From NCBI RefSeq assembly GCF_011064595.1, contig NZ_JAALJI010000007.1, forward strand, positions 186,001 to 250,000: DNA of 64,000 nt, read 5' to 3'. Shown one piece after another: positions 22,746 to 31,636 of the stretch. The notes under the pieces are model-generated. The model made no database searches. It had not been told where the DNA came from and was given only the letters and a program-made list of their open reading frames with translations. Numbering within the stretch: position 1 is the first letter of the stretch; each line of letters begins with the position of its first letter. This DNA comes from Paludisphaera soli. Its GTDB lineage: Bacteria > Planctomycetota > Planctomycetia > Isosphaerales > Isosphaeraceae. Position numbers and translations under genes: made by a program.

Positions 22746-24458
22746 ATGGTGAAGCAGGAAGGCGATCGGTCGACCGGGCCCGGCCCCGACGCCGGGTGGG
22801 CCGGCCTCACGGACCACCTCTGGCGGTTCCGGGCGCAGTACCGCGACGTGCGCGACCCGGAGAAGATCCTCCGCGGGGCCCTTCGGCTCGGGATGGACCT
22901 GGCCGGCGCGCGCGAAGGGTGCGTGGGCGCGATCCATCCCGGCTCGGCCGAGGCCCGGCTCCTGCACCGGACGCCCGAAGACGGCCCGTGGGATCGCCGC
23001 CTCCTGTCGGGGTTCCTGCGAGGCGAGAAGGTGACGGTCCCCCCGGACGTCATGCTCGCCCGGCTCCGCCGCCACGGCCGGATGTGGGGCGCCCTGGCGA
23101 TCCGCGACGCCGACGCGACCTTCGACTGGGACGCCCGCCAGGCCTTCTCGACGATCGGCGGGCTGGCCAACGAGCTGATCGACCAGGCCGACCTCCACCG
23201 GATCCGCGAGGTCCGCGCGCGGGTCGACCGCAAGGTGCTGGAGCAGAGCCACCCCAAGCACCTCTCCTACGAGGTGCTGCACGGCATCCGCTCGCTGATC
23301 TCCTACGACCATTCGGCCGCGCTCCTGATCCACGACGCCGACCTGGGAGTGCTGGAGGTCGTCGCCGAGCAGATCGCGTGGCGGAAGGCGAAGGGGGAGA
23401 ACGTCGGCCGCAAGTTCCCGCTGAAGGCCTCGCTGCACGACGTCCTGGCGCAGCCCGTGGTGCTGGGGTTCGACCGCGAGGGGAACGGCTGGACCGACTG
23501 GGCCGGCGGCGGGGCGGCGATGCTGGCCGAGCTGCTCGACTACGACAAGGTCTCGCGGGCCGGGACGTTCACGCCGCCCGAGGGGGCGATCCTCTGCGCC
23601 TCGCTGATCACGCGGTCGGGGCTGCTGGGGGTCTTGAAGGTCGCCTCGATCCACCCCGGCTCGTTCTGCCAGTACGAGGTCGACCTGATCTCGCAATTCC
23701 TGCCCCAGGCGGCCGTCGCCTTGCAGAACGCGCGACGGACCGAGACGCTCGAACGCCGGATGATCGACGCTGAGCGCAAGCACGCCATGGCCGACCTGGC
23801 GCGGGGCGTCTCGCACGACGTGAACAACGCGCTCGGGGCGGTCCTGCCGCTGGTCCAGCAGCTTTTGGACGACCTGGAGACCGACGCCTTCGACGCCGAG
23901 TCGGCCACGGCCGACCTGCGGCAGGTGGAGCGTTCGATCCGGGTCTGCCGGCGGATCTTCGGCGGCATGCTGAACTTCGCGCGGGGCTCGACGCGGAATC
24001 CCAGCGACGTCTCGCCGGCCATGGCGGTCGACTCGGCCCTGGTCATCTTCCGCGAGGGACTGGAGCGGCGCGGCGTGAACCTGATCGTGGACGTGCCGGC
24101 CGACCTGCCCCCGCTCCACGCCGTTCAGGCCGACGTGGAGCAGCTCCTGCTCAACCTGATCAGCAACGCCCGCGACGCGACCGGGCCGGGCGACTCGCTG
24201 ACGATCCGCGGGCGCGAGGCGGCCGGCTGGCTGGTGCTGGAAGTCGAGGACACCGGCTCGGGCATCGCGCCGGAGGACCTGGCGAAGCTCCAGGAACCGT
24301 TCTTCACCACCAAGACCAACGGCCACGGCCTGGGCGTGGCCATCTGCCGCTCGATCGCGGCGCAGCTCCGGGGCCAGCTCGCCATCGACAGCGTCCTCGG
24401 CGAGGGGACGCGGGTGAGGGTGAGCTTCCCCATCGACGAAGGGCGTGAAGGACCATGA
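22746..24458 (+). CDS. soluble GAF-containing sensor histidine kinase
   Basis: About 570 residues from ATG 22746. No transmembrane helix is visible, so a cytoplasmic sensor. Two GAF-like regions are suggested, around residues 20-140 (AREGCVGAIHPGS; MWGALAIRDADATF) and 165-330 (YDHSAALLIHDADLGVLEVVAEQIAW; GVLKVASIHPGSFCQYEVDLISQF). The kinase core has the H-box GVSHDVNNALG, N-box LLLNLISNARDAT, G1 DTGSGIAPEDL, F-box PFFTTK and G2 GHGLGVAI. The start is uncertain because GGAGGG directly abuts the ATG; in-frame upstream starts exist. It overlaps the response regulator by four bases (ATGA), so the two form a two-component pair. The SHDVNN H-box is a slight variant of SHE/DLNN. Confidence 0.91.
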   Translation: MVKQEGDRSTGPGPDAGWAGLTDHLWRFRAQYRDVRDPEKILRGALRLGMDLAGAREGCVGAIHPGSAEARLLHRTPEDGPWDRRLLSGFLRGEKVTVPPDVMLARLRRHGRMWGALAIRDADATFDWDARQAFSTIGGLANELIDQADLHRIREVRARVDRKVLEQSHPKHLSYEVLHGIRSLISYDHSAALLIHDADLGVLEVVAEQIAWRKAKGENVGRKFPLKASLHDVLAQPVVLGFDREGNGWTDWAGGGAAMLAELLDYDKVSRAGTFTPPEGAILCASLITRSGLLGVLKVASIHPGSFCQYEVDLISQFLPQAAVALQNARRTETLERRMIDAERKHAMADLARGVSHDVNNALGAVLPLVQQLLDDLETDAFDAESATADLRQVERSIRVCRRIFGGMLNFARGSTRNPSDVSPAMAVDSALVIFREGLERRGVNLIVDVPADLPPLHAVQADVEQLLLNLISNARDATGPGDSLTIRGREAAGWLVLEVEDTGSGIAPEDLAKLQEPFFTTKTNGHGLGVAICRSIAAQLRGQLAIDSVLGEGTRVRVSFPIDEGREGP

Positions 24459-25594
24459 TGGATATGCAAGACGCCTCGATCCTCGTCGTCGACGACGACC
24501 CCGGGATGCTCCGCGCGGTGTCGCGGATCCTCTCCCGCCGGCACCACCGCGTCGTCGAGGCCGGGGGCGGCGCGGCGGGCCTGGAGGCCGCGAGCGTCGA
24601 GCCGTTCGACCTGGCGATCCTGGACATCCGGATGCCGGACATGAACGGCTTCGAGCTGATGAGGGCCCTCAAGAAGGACCAGCCCGGCCTCGACGTCATC
24701 ATCATGACCGGCAACGCCGAGGACCCCGACGAGAACCTCCTGCGGGCGATCGACGAGGGGGCGTACTACTTCATCCAGAAGCCGTTCGACCGCCGGGTGA
24801 TGCTCGCCCTGGTCAGTCGCTGCCTGGAGCTGCGGCGGCTCCGCGAGGAACGCGAGCGGTTCCTGGACCGCGTCGGCCGCGAGTTGGAGGAGGCGCGGCA
24901 GTTCCAGCTCAGCCTCCTCCCGCCGCCGGAATACGCGGCGCGAGGGCTGGCGATCGCCGCGCGGTACCAGGCGTCCAACGAACTGGCCGGCGACATCTAC
25001 GACTACGCCGAGACCCGCGGCGGCGGCGTCTCGCTTCTCATCGCCGACGTGGCCGGCCACGGGACCTCGGCCGCGATGGTCACGGGCGTCGTCAAGGCGG
25101 GCTTCCGCGCCTCGCACGTCGACGACTTCGAGCCCTGCAAGGTCGTCGACCGGATCCGCGAGGGGATCCGCGACTTCGACCCCGGCCGCTTCGTCACCCT
25201 CTGCTGCATCCGGGTCCATCCCGACCGCGACGAGATCGAATACGTCAACGCCGGCCACCCCGAGGCCGTCGTCTTCGATCGCGGCGGCGGCGTTCGGCTG
25301 CTGGACTCGACCGGCCCCATCCTCTCGTCGGCCCTGGTCGACTTCCCCTGCGAGCAGTTGACGGCCGGGTTCGCGACGGGCGAATCGCTCCTGCTCTACA
25401 CCGACGGCGTGACCGAGGCGCGGGGGGCGGGGGTGATGTTCGGCCGCGACCGGCTCCTGGAGGCGTTCCAGCGCAGCGGGCCCGACGGCGGCGTGCGGCT
25501 CGACGCCGTGCTCGACGCCGTGAGGCGGTACGCGGGGGCCTCGGCCCGCGACGACGACGTCACGCTCCTGACCCTGGCGCGCGGCGGGGCCTGA
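24455..25594 (+). CDS. response regulator with SpoIIE/RsbU-type PP2C phosphatase output
   Basis: 379 residues. The receiver domain (residues about 8-125) has the acidic pocket DDD13-15, phosphoacceptor Asp57 (LAILDIRMPDMNG), Thr in IIMTGN and Lys in FIQKPFD. A helical linker (RERFLDRVGRELEEARQFQLSLLPP) leads to a PP2C-type phosphatase domain: ASNELAGDIYDY, IADVAGHGTSAAMV, YVNAGHPEAVVF, LLLYTDGVTEAR and DDDVTLLTL. Such proteins dephosphorylate anti-sigma-factor antagonists in partner-switching cascades. No anti-sigma or antagonist gene is next to it. It starts inside the end of the histidine kinase gene. Confidence 0.95.
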   Translation: MMDMQDASILVVDDDPGMLRAVSRILSRRHHRVVEAGGGAAGLEAASVEPFDLAILDIRMPDMNGFELMRALKKDQPGLDVIIMTGNAEDPDENLLRAIDEGAYYFIQKPFDRRVMLALVSRCLELRRLREERERFLDRVGRELEEARQFQLSLLPPPEYAARGLAIAARYQASNELAGDIYDYAETRGGGVSLLIADVAGHGTSAAMVTGVVKAGFRASHVDDFEPCKVVDRIREGIRDFDPGRFVTLCCIRVHPDRDEIEYVNAGHPEAVVFDRGGGVRLLDSTGPILSSALVDFPCEQLTAGFATGESLLLYTDGVTEARGAGVMFGRDRLLEAFQRSGPDGGVRLDAVLDAVRRYAGASARDDDVTLLTLARGGA

Positions 25595-25700
25595 GCCCGC
25601 GGGAGATTTGGCCTCGATTGGATCGGCCGGCCTCTGCTAGACTCCACGCGCCGGAGCCGCACCCCCGCTCCGTCGACCTCCACGGAAGCCGAGGCGAACG

Positions 25701-26585
25701 ATGACCAACGCGGGCTGCCGCCTCTCCGAACTGACCGTCACCGCCCCGGGGGGACGTCGGCTCAAGGGGCGATGGTGGCGCCGACTCCGTCCCGACGGCG
25801 TGATCGTCGTCTCGCACGGATTCGGAGAGCACGGCGGGCTTTACGCCCACGTCGCCGAGCACCTGGGGGCCGAGCTGAACGTGGACGTGGTGGCGCACGA
25901 TTTCCACGGCCACGGCCGCAGCCCGGGGCGTCGCGGCGTCGTCCGACGCTACGAGGACCTGGTCGACGACCTGCACGCGGTCGCCTCCTGGGCCCGCCTC
26001 CACTTCGCCCACGTCCCCTTGTTCCTGCTGGGCCACTCCAACGGCGGCCAGGTCGCCCTGCGGTACGCGCTCGATCATGGCGCGGGGCTGGCGGGCGTGG
26101 TCGTTTCCAACCCGTTCATCCGGCTGGCCATGCGCGTGCCGCCGTTGAAGCTGAAGATCGGCCGGCTGCTGTTGCGTCTGGCTCCGTGGGCCACCCTGCG
26201 GGCCTTCGACGCCTCGCACGCCGAGAACCGCGACCCGGTCGTCCACGAGGCGATCCGGCGCGACCTCCTCCGCCACAACCGCATCAACCCGCCGTTCTAC
26301 TTCGGCATGGTCGCCGGCGGCGAGTTGCTCCTCCGACGCGCCGGCGAACTGCATACGCCGCTCCTGATGATCGTCGGCGGCGACGACCCGGTCGTCGACC
26401 CGGCCTCGGTCCGCGAGTTCTTCGACGCCGTGGCGATCGAGGACAGGACCCTCATGCTCTACCCGAGCATGTTCCACGAGCCGCTCAACGAGCTGGGACG
26501 CGAGCGCGTCATGAACGACGTGGTCCGCTGGCTCGCCCCCCGCCTCGGGCCCGGCGAAGCCTACTACGGATCCCGCACCGGCTGA
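25701..26585 (+). CDS. alpha/beta hydrolase (monoacylglycerol lipase-like)
   Basis: 294 residues with no signal peptide. Oxyanion region VVSHGFGEHGGLY, lid-edge AHDFHGHGRSPGRRG, nucleophile elbow GHSNGG (Ser in the usual GxSxG; Met is replaced by Asn), acid in IVGGDDPVVDPAS and His in YPSMFHEPLNE. This is the Hydrolase_4 group, whose members are monoacylglycerol lipases and lysophospholipases; the actual ester is unknown. It begins about 106 bases after the response regulator and ends convergently 17 bases from dprA. Confidence 0.92.
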   Translation: MTNAGCRLSELTVTAPGGRRLKGRWWRRLRPDGVIVVSHGFGEHGGLYAHVAEHLGAELNVDVVAHDFHGHGRSPGRRGVVRRYEDLVDDLHAVASWARLHFAHVPLFLLGHSNGGQVALRYALDHGAGLAGVVVSNPFIRLAMRVPPLKLKIGRLLLRLAPWATLRAFDASHAENRDPVVHEAIRRDLLRHNRINPPFYFGMVAGGELLLRRAGELHTPLLMIVGGDDPVVDPASVREFFDAVAIEDRTLMLYPSMFHEPLNELGRERVMNDVVRWLAPRLGPGEAYYGSRTG

Positions 26586-26602
26586 GTGGAGCGGCTTCGG
26601 CC

Positions 26603-27733
26603 TCAGGCCCGGACGAACTGGTGGCCGGGGAGCCGCTTGACCATACGCTTGAGTTCGAGCACGCTCAGGGTCGCCATGACCTGCGAGGCTGTCAGGCCGG
26701 TGCGGGCGATGAGGATGTCGACCCCGCTCGGTGCGTCGTCCAGGCAGCCCAGCAGCGAACGCTCCTGGTCGGTCAGCCCTAGCTCGGCCGGGTGGCGGAC
26801 GGCCGGCTCGTCGGGCGCGGGCCGGACCTCGCGGACGAGGGGGCCGAGTTCCTCCAGCACGTCGTCGACCGTCTCGACCAGGCGGGCGCCGTCGCGGATG
26901 AGCCGGTGGCAGCCCCGGCTGGCCAGGCTGTCCACCGGGCCGGGCACGGCGAAGACCTCGCGGTTCTGCTCCATCGCGTGATGCGCCGTCGACAGCGAGC
27001 CGCTCCGGGGCGCGGCCTCGACCACGATGACGCCCAGGCAGAGGCCCGAGATGACGCGATTGCGTTGAGGGAAGAGCCCGGCGAGGGGCCCTTGCGTCAT
27101 GGGGAGCTCGCTCACGACCGCACCCCGACCGGCGGCGATCTCGGCCGCGAGTTCCTCGTGCTCCGAGGGGTAGATGCCCGAGAGGCCGTTGCCCAGCACG
27201 GCGATCGTCCGGCCGCCGGCCTTCAGCGCCCCGCGGTGCGCGGCGGCGTCGATCCCCCGGGCCAGCCCCGAGACGATCGTGAAGCCGGTCCGCGCCAGGG
27301 CTGTGGCCAGGCGCTCGGCGGTGCGGATGCCATAGGGCGTGCAGCGCCGGGAGCCGACCAACGCGATGGCGATCTGGTCGCGGGCCTCGAACGACCCCTT
27401 GACGTAGAGCAAGGCGGGCGGGTCGGGGATCTCGTCCAGCGGCGAGGGATAGCGGTCGTCGCCGCGAGGGATGAGCGCGACACCGTGGCGCCGGCACTCG
27501 GCCAGCTCGCGGTCGGGATCGTTGTCGGCGCGGGCGTGCTTGATCCGGTCGGCCAGCTTGGGGCCGACGCCCGGCACCTCGCGAAGCTCGGAAACCGCCG
27601 CGTCGAGCACGGCGCCGGGCGTCCCGAACTGGTCCAGGAGCGCCCGGCTGGTGAGCGGCCCGACGCCGGAGGTCAGCATCAGCGTGAGCATGTCGCGGAG
27701 CGGGGCGTCGGCCGGGCTCGGACTCGGGTCCAC
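26603..27733 (-). CDS. dprA: DNA-processing protein DprA
   Basis: 376 residues from a GTG at 27731-27733 that has GAGGA nine bases upstream. It binds incoming single-stranded DNA and loads RecA during transformation. The N-terminal helix-hairpin-helix part has LREVPGVGPKLADRI; the Rossmann core has VGSRRCTPYGIRTAERLA, IVSGLARGIDAAAHRGAL, TIAVLGNGLSGIYPSEHEEL, PLAGLFPQRNRVISGL and EAAPRSGSLSTAHHAMEQ; the C-terminal winged helix has LLGCLDDAPSGVDILIARTGL. It follows aroB by 26 bases on the same strand and is probably cotranscribed. No competence machinery genes are in the window. Confidence 0.95.
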   Translation of the reverse strand: MDPSPSPADAPLRDMLTLMLTSGVGPLTSRALLDQFGTPGAVLDAAVSELREVPGVGPKLADRIKHARADNDPDRELAECRRHGVALIPRGDDRYPSPLDEIPDPPALLYVKGSFEARDQIAIALVGSRRCTPYGIRTAERLATALARTGFTIVSGLARGIDAAAHRGALKAGGRTIAVLGNGLSGIYPSEHEELAAEIAAGRGAVVSELPMTQGPLAGLFPQRNRVISGLCLGVIVVEAAPRSGSLSTAHHAMEQNREVFAVPGPVDSLASRGCHRLIRDGARLVETVDDVLEELGPLVREVRPAPDEPAVRHPAELGLTDQERSLLGCLDDAPSGVDILIARTGLTASQVMATLSVLELKRMVKRLPGHQFVRA

Positions 27734-27759
27734 GGGGCGGTCCTCGGTTCGGGGGGCGG

Positions 27760-28908
27760 TCAGGGGGCGTCGGGCCGGCAGAGGTCTTCGAGCAGGGCCC
27801 GCAGGTCGTCCACGCCGGCCGCGTCGGTCAGCTCGACTGACCCGAGCCGACGCGGCAGGACCAGGCGGATCCGCCCCCCCTTGTTCTTCTTGTCGCGCCC
27901 CATCGACTCCAGGAGCGGCCTGGGCGCGAGCCCCCGCAGCGACGTCGGCAGGCCGAAGCGTTCGAGCAGGCGGACGAGGCGGTTGGTGAATGCGGCGTCG
28001 ACCCACCCCAGGCGTTCGGCCAGGCGGCTCTCGGCGACCATGCCGACGGCCACGGCCTCGCCGTGCTGGAAGGCGCCGCCGTAGCCGGCCGTCGCCTCGA
28101 CGGCGTGGCCGATCGTGTGGCCGAAGTTGAGCATCGCCCGCAGCCCGGTCTCCTCGCGCTCGTCCTCCGAGACGACCGTGGCCTTCAGCTCGCAGCTGCG
28201 GGCGACGATCCGCCGCAGGCTCGCCGGCCGCTTCGCCAGGATCGCGTCGACGTCGTCCTCCAGCGTCTCGAAGAAGGGGGCGTCGAGGATGACGCCGTAC
28301 TTGACCACCTCCGCCAGCCCGCATCGCAGCTCGCGGTCGGGGAGGTCGTTCAGGGTCGCCACGTCGACCCAGACGGCGATCGGCTGATGGAACGCGCCGA
28401 CGAGGTTCTTGACCTTCGGCAGGTTCACGCCGACCTTTCCGCCCACCGAGCTGTCGACCTGGGCGAGCAGGGTCGTCGGGACCATGAACAGGGGCAGCCC
28501 CCGCGCGAAGGTCGCCGCGACGAAGCCTCCCAGGTCGCCGATCACCCCGCCGCCGACGGCCGCGACCAGCGTGTGCCGGTCGGCGGCCAGGGCCACGAGC
28601 CGGTCGTACAGGGACGCGGCGGTCGCCAGGCCCTTGCTGGCCTCGCCGTGGGGGACGACCGTCTGGACCGTCTCGATCCCCAGGGTTTCGAGGGCGTCGC
28701 GCACGAGGCCGGGGTAGGGGAGGGCGGCGACGTGGTCGTCGGTCAGGATCAGGGCCTTGCGACAGCCCCGGCCGGCCCACGATCGGTCGAGTGCGGCGCG
28801 GAGACGGCCGGGGAGCCGGTCCCAGCCGCCGTCGGCGACCTCGACGTCGTAGGAACGGTCGCCGAGCCTCACCGGAACGGTCGCGGGGCCCTCGTCGAAG
28901 CGTTGCAT
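27760..28908 (-). CDS. aroB: 3-dehydroquinate synthase
   Basis: 382 residues. It converts DAHP to 3-dehydroquinate, second step of the shikimate pathway, using NAD and a divalent metal. Visible signatures: AVGGGVIGDLGGFVAATFARG (NAD/phosphate loop), VPTTLLAQVDSSVGGKVGVN, KNLVGAFHQP, the metal ligands in ELRCGLAEVVKYG, and MLNFGHTIGHAVE plus the late HGEAVAVGM. The length is normal. The upstream intergenic region 28909-29220 would hold its promoter. trpE at 36711 is the other aromatic-pathway gene in the window. Confidence 0.96.
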   Translation of the reverse strand: MQRFDEGPATVPVRLGDRSYDVEVADGGWDRLPGRLRAALDRSWAGRGCRKALILTDDHVAALPYPGLVRDALETLGIETVQTVVPHGEASKGLATAASLYDRLVALAADRHTLVAAVGGGVIGDLGGFVAATFARGLPLFMVPTTLLAQVDSSVGGKVGVNLPKVKNLVGAFHQPIAVWVDVATLNDLPDRELRCGLAEVVKYGVILDAPFFETLEDDVDAILAKRPASLRRIVARSCELKATVVSEDEREETGLRAMLNFGHTIGHAVEATAGYGGAFQHGEAVAVGMVAESRLAERLGWVDAAFTNRLVRLLERFGLPTSLRGLAPRPLLESMGRDKKNKGGRIRLVLPRRLGSVELTDAAGVDDLRALLEDLCRPDAP

Positions 28909-29220
28909 GGTCTCGGCCTGGAATGCGGTGAGGGGGAACGGCCGGCGCCTCCGGCCGACTGCCAGTGTAGCATATTCCGCCCCGCTGTTGGACGCGGCGG
29001 CGGGGGCGGCGCCGGGGTTTTCACGCCGGGCGAGACGCCTCGGGAGCCGGTCCGAACTCGACGGGGGCCAGGCCCGTCGTCGAAAGATTACGGAGATCGA
29101 CGGCGACGTGATCCGCCTCGTCTCTTCGGCCCTCGACGATCCTTGACGGGGCTGTTACAGTTGAAGTGGCTCGACGTCCCGCAAACCGCATGACGGCATC
29201 CCCTTTCGAGCGCCCAGCCC
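28909..29220. other. divergent intergenic region aroB / M50 protease
   Basis: This 312-base gap separates divergently transcribed genes. No ORF in it looks real. On the minus strand TACACT (28964-28969) is a possible -10 for aroB, but no convincing -35 accompanies it, so I call no promoter. Confidence 0.3.
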
Positions 29221-30303
29221 ATGAGCGATCTTCTGACGTGGTCGCCGATTCACCTGGGGCGTTGGTTCGGCACGACGGTCAAGGTCCACATCTCCCTGAT
29301 CATCTTCGTCGCCTCTCTGCTCATCACGGCCCCGTTCGAGCCCACCAAGGGCACCATCTCCTCGAAGCTGGAGGAGTCGATCGCCTGGGTCGCGCTTTTC
29401 CTGCTGGCCCTGGCGATCCACGAGGCGGTCCACGCGCTCGTCGCCCGTCGGCTGGATTGCGAGCAGGAGGACGTCCACCTCTGGCCGCTCGGGAACCTCG
29501 TCGGCCCGTCGACGCCCCCCCGCGGCGCGAGCTACATGCTGGTGGTGATCGCCGGGCCGTTCACCAGCGGCGCCGTCGCGTTGGTCGTCGCGGCCCTCCT
29601 CGGCTTCGGCTGGGACGCCCAGTTCGCCTGGAACCCGCTGGCACGCGACGCCGACGTGGGCGCCCCGTGGATCGCCGGCCAGGGCAAGGCGGAGGCGATG
29701 TCGGCCCCGTGGCTGTTGGGCTGGTTCGGCTACGTCAACTACCTGATCTTCCTCGCCAACCTGCTCCCCGCACTGCCGTTCGACGGCGGCCGGCTGTTCC
29801 GCTGGTGCCTGGCGAACAGCTCGGTCGGCACGACCCGCGACAGCATGGTCGCCCCCTGGACGGCCCGCGCCACGGCCGCCGTGCTGTTCCTGATCGGTGC
29901 CGCCCGGCTGCTGTTCGGCCAGCGCTGGGACGGCCTGACGATCATCATGCTGGCCGTCCTCATCGAGCTGTTCGTGCGGTCGGAGGCGCGAGTCCTGGAG
30001 GACGGGGGGTATTTCGACGACGGCCTGTTCGGCTACGACTTCTCCGAGGGGTATACTAGCCTCGAAAGCGGCGCGGCCAAGGTCCGCCCCTACCGCGAGA
30101 GTGCGCTGAAGCGCTGGCGGCGGCGGAGGTCCGACCAGCGACGCCAGCGCCGGATCATGCAGGAAGTGGCCGAAGAGCGGCGGATGGACGAGATCCTCGA
30201 CAAGATCCACCGCGAGGGGCGATCGTCCCTCACCGACGAGGAGAACCGCTTCCTCGTCCGCGTCTCGGCCCGCTTCCGCAACCGCCAGAACACGCAGGAC
30301 TGA
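29221..30303 (+). CDS. site-2 protease-type M50 metallopeptidase
   Basis: 360 residues. An integral-membrane zinc protease: HEAVH is in the helix LAIHEAVHALVARRLD, and the second metal site is in NLLPALPFDGGRLF. About five or six hydrophobic segments are visible (ISLIIFVASLLITA, IAWVALFLLALAI, YMLVVIAGPFTSGAVALVVAALL, VLFLIGAARLLFG, IIMLAVLIELFV). The C-terminal 90 residues are Arg-rich and soluble. Family members cut membrane-bound regulators or sort small membrane proteins; the substrate here is unknown. It heads a same-strand run of six genes with spacings of about 16 to 45 bases or overlap. Confidence 0.93.
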   Translation: MSDLLTWSPIHLGRWFGTTVKVHISLIIFVASLLITAPFEPTKGTISSKLEESIAWVALFLLALAIHEAVHALVARRLDCEQEDVHLWPLGNLVGPSTPPRGASYMLVVIAGPFTSGAVALVVAALLGFGWDAQFAWNPLARDADVGAPWIAGQGKAEAMSAPWLLGWFGYVNYLIFLANLLPALPFDGGRLFRWCLANSSVGTTRDSMVAPWTARATAAVLFLIGAARLLFGQRWDGLTIIMLAVLIELFVRSEARVLEDGGYFDDGLFGYDFSEGYTSLESGAAKVRPYRESALKRWRRRRSDQRRQRRIMQEVAEERRMDEILDKIHREGRSSLTDEENRFLVRVSARFRNRQNTQD

Positions 30304-30319
30304 CCTCAGGGGAGACCCG

Positions 30320-30787
30320 GTGAAGAAGCCCTCGTTCCCCTTGCCCTTGCCCGTCGTCAAGCCGACCCGCGACCAGCTCAAGCCCGGCGAGAGCCTCTGC
30401 GACTACTGCACCGGCAAGTGCTGCCGCTACTTCTCGACTCCCATCGAGACCCCCACCGCCTGGGACGACTACGACGCAATCCGCTGGTACCTGGCCCATG
30501 AGCTGACCCTGGTCTACGTCCACGAGGAGACGTGGTATCTCCTGGTTTCCAGCAAGTGCCAGTACCTGCTGGAAGACTATCGCTGCGCCATCTACCACGA
30601 CCGCCCGAAGATCTGCCGCGAGTACACCACCAAGGACTGCGAGTACGACGACGACTGGTCGTTCGACAAGGTCTTCGAGACCCCCGAGCAGATCTGGGAG
30701 TACGCCGAGGCCCTGCTCCCCCCCAGGCCGAAGCCCCCGGAGCGGCGCGGCCTCGGCTTGCTGCCGATCGTGACCGCGCCCTCCTGA
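30320..30787 (+). CDS. YkgJ-family cysteine cluster protein
   Basis: 155 residues. The pattern C-x2-C-x3-CC (LCDYCTGKCCRYF) near the N-terminus with later Cys in SSKCQYL, YRCAIYHDRPKICREY and KDCEYDD is typical of the CxxCxxCC/YkgJ family, thought to bind zinc or an Fe-S cluster. The YHDRPKICR motif is the hallmark. Function is not established. GTG start at 30320 after GGGGAGA; 16 bases from the M50 gene. Confidence 0.9.
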   Translation: MKKPSFPLPLPVVKPTRDQLKPGESLCDYCTGKCCRYFSTPIETPTAWDDYDAIRWYLAHELTLVYVHEETWYLLVSSKCQYLLEDYRCAIYHDRPKICREYTTKDCEYDDDWSFDKVFETPEQIWEYAEALLPPRPKPPERRGLGLLPIVTAPS

Positions 30788-30832
30788 CCCGTTCGCCCGC
30801 CGAGGTCGTCCCCCAGCCGGAAGTCCCGATCC

Positions 30833-31393
30833 ATGGCGATCCGCTCCAATCACTACGAGGCCGCGTTCGAGGCGTACATCCGCTCTCTGCGCGTCCCCTG
30901 CGTGGCGGTGGACGAGGCCAAGCGGGCGATTTTCGGGGACGGGGGGGTGAAAAACCCGGACTTCCTCCTGTATCCTCGATTCGCCGACAACCTGGTCGTC
31001 GAGGTGAAGGGGAAGCGGGCCAAGGATCGCCGAGGCCGCCGCGACTGGGAGAACTGGGTGACGACCGACGACCTCGACGGCCTGGTCCGCTGGGGCGAGC
31101 TGTTCGGGCCCGGCTTCCGGCCGATCCTCGCCTTCGCCTATGCCGAGCAGCCCCAGGAGTTCGGGCTCGCCAGCCACGACGGGGCCTTCGCCTTCCGCGG
31201 CCTGGAGTACCGCTTCTGGGCCGTCGGCCTGGACGACTACCTGGCCCACCTGAGGTCGCGAGGGCCCGCCTGGAAGGCGGTGGCGATGGCCCGCCGGGCC
31301 TTCCGACGCCGCGTCCGCCCGCTCTCCGAATGGCTGCCGATGCTCGCCGAATCGCCGAGACGTCCCAAACCCGTCAAGGAACGCGAACGATGA
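30833..31393 (+). CDS. HYExAFE-family protein, PD-(D/E)xK nuclease-like
   Basis: 186 residues. The N-terminus carries the eponymous motif in SNHYEAAFEAYIRSL, a family largely seen in planctomycetes. PDFLLY followed by NLVVEVKGKRAKD looks like a PD-(D/E)xK nuclease core (D...E-V-K), with a WENWVTTDDLDGLVRW helix after it. Biochemical function of the family is unknown to me; a nuclease or DNA-binding role is inferred from the motif. It overlaps the next small gene by four bases (ATGA). Confidence 0.85.
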   Translation: MAIRSNHYEAAFEAYIRSLRVPCVAVDEAKRAIFGDGGVKNPDFLLYPRFADNLVVEVKGKRAKDRRGRRDWENWVTTDDLDGLVRWGELFGPGFRPILAFAYAEQPQEFGLASHDGAFAFRGLEYRFWAVGLDDYLAHLRSRGPAWKAVAMARRAFRRRVRPLSEWLPMLAESPRRPKPVKERER

Positions 31394-31602
31394 ACCCGAT
31401 GCGACGCCGATGGACCCGCAGCCTCGCGACCGGCCTGGTGGCCCTCGGCCTCATGCTCTCCGCCGCCCCGGCCTCCGTGCGCGCCCAGGAAGATCCCGAG
31501 GCCGAGGGGGAAGCGGAAGGTCGGCCGCTCGACGGCTACGCGGGGACCTTCATCCTGGCCGCCCTGGCCGTCTTCATCATCGGCAAGAGCGCCCGCCGCT
31601 GA
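31390..31602 (+). CDS. 70-residue membrane protein with signal peptide
   Basis: 70 residues, not recognised. A basic start (MNPMRRRWTR) and hydrophobic stretch (LATGLVALGLMLSAAPASVRAQ) form a signal peptide; an acidic stretch (EDPEAEGEAEG) follows, then a C-terminal helix (GTFILAALAVFIIGKSARR) with a positive end. The mature peptide would be about 40 residues anchored by its C-terminus. Its ATG overlaps the HYExAFE stop, so it is translationally coupled. Such a small tail-anchored peptide would be a plausible but unproven substrate of the M50 protease upstream. Confidence 0.75.
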   Translation: MNPMRRRWTRSLATGLVALGLMLSAAPASVRAQEDPEAEGEAEGRPLDGYAGTFILAALAVFIIGKSARR

Positions 31603-31636
31603 GGCCGGGCCGAGTTGGGAAAGCGAAGGGCCGCTG

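Noticed and set aside
19317-24326. Very long minus-strand open frame of more than 1600 codons
   Set aside because: Only the first 506 codons at its low end are the ABC permease. The rest is the opposite strand or another frame of the ATPase, macro and kinase genes in a stop-poor GC-rich genome.
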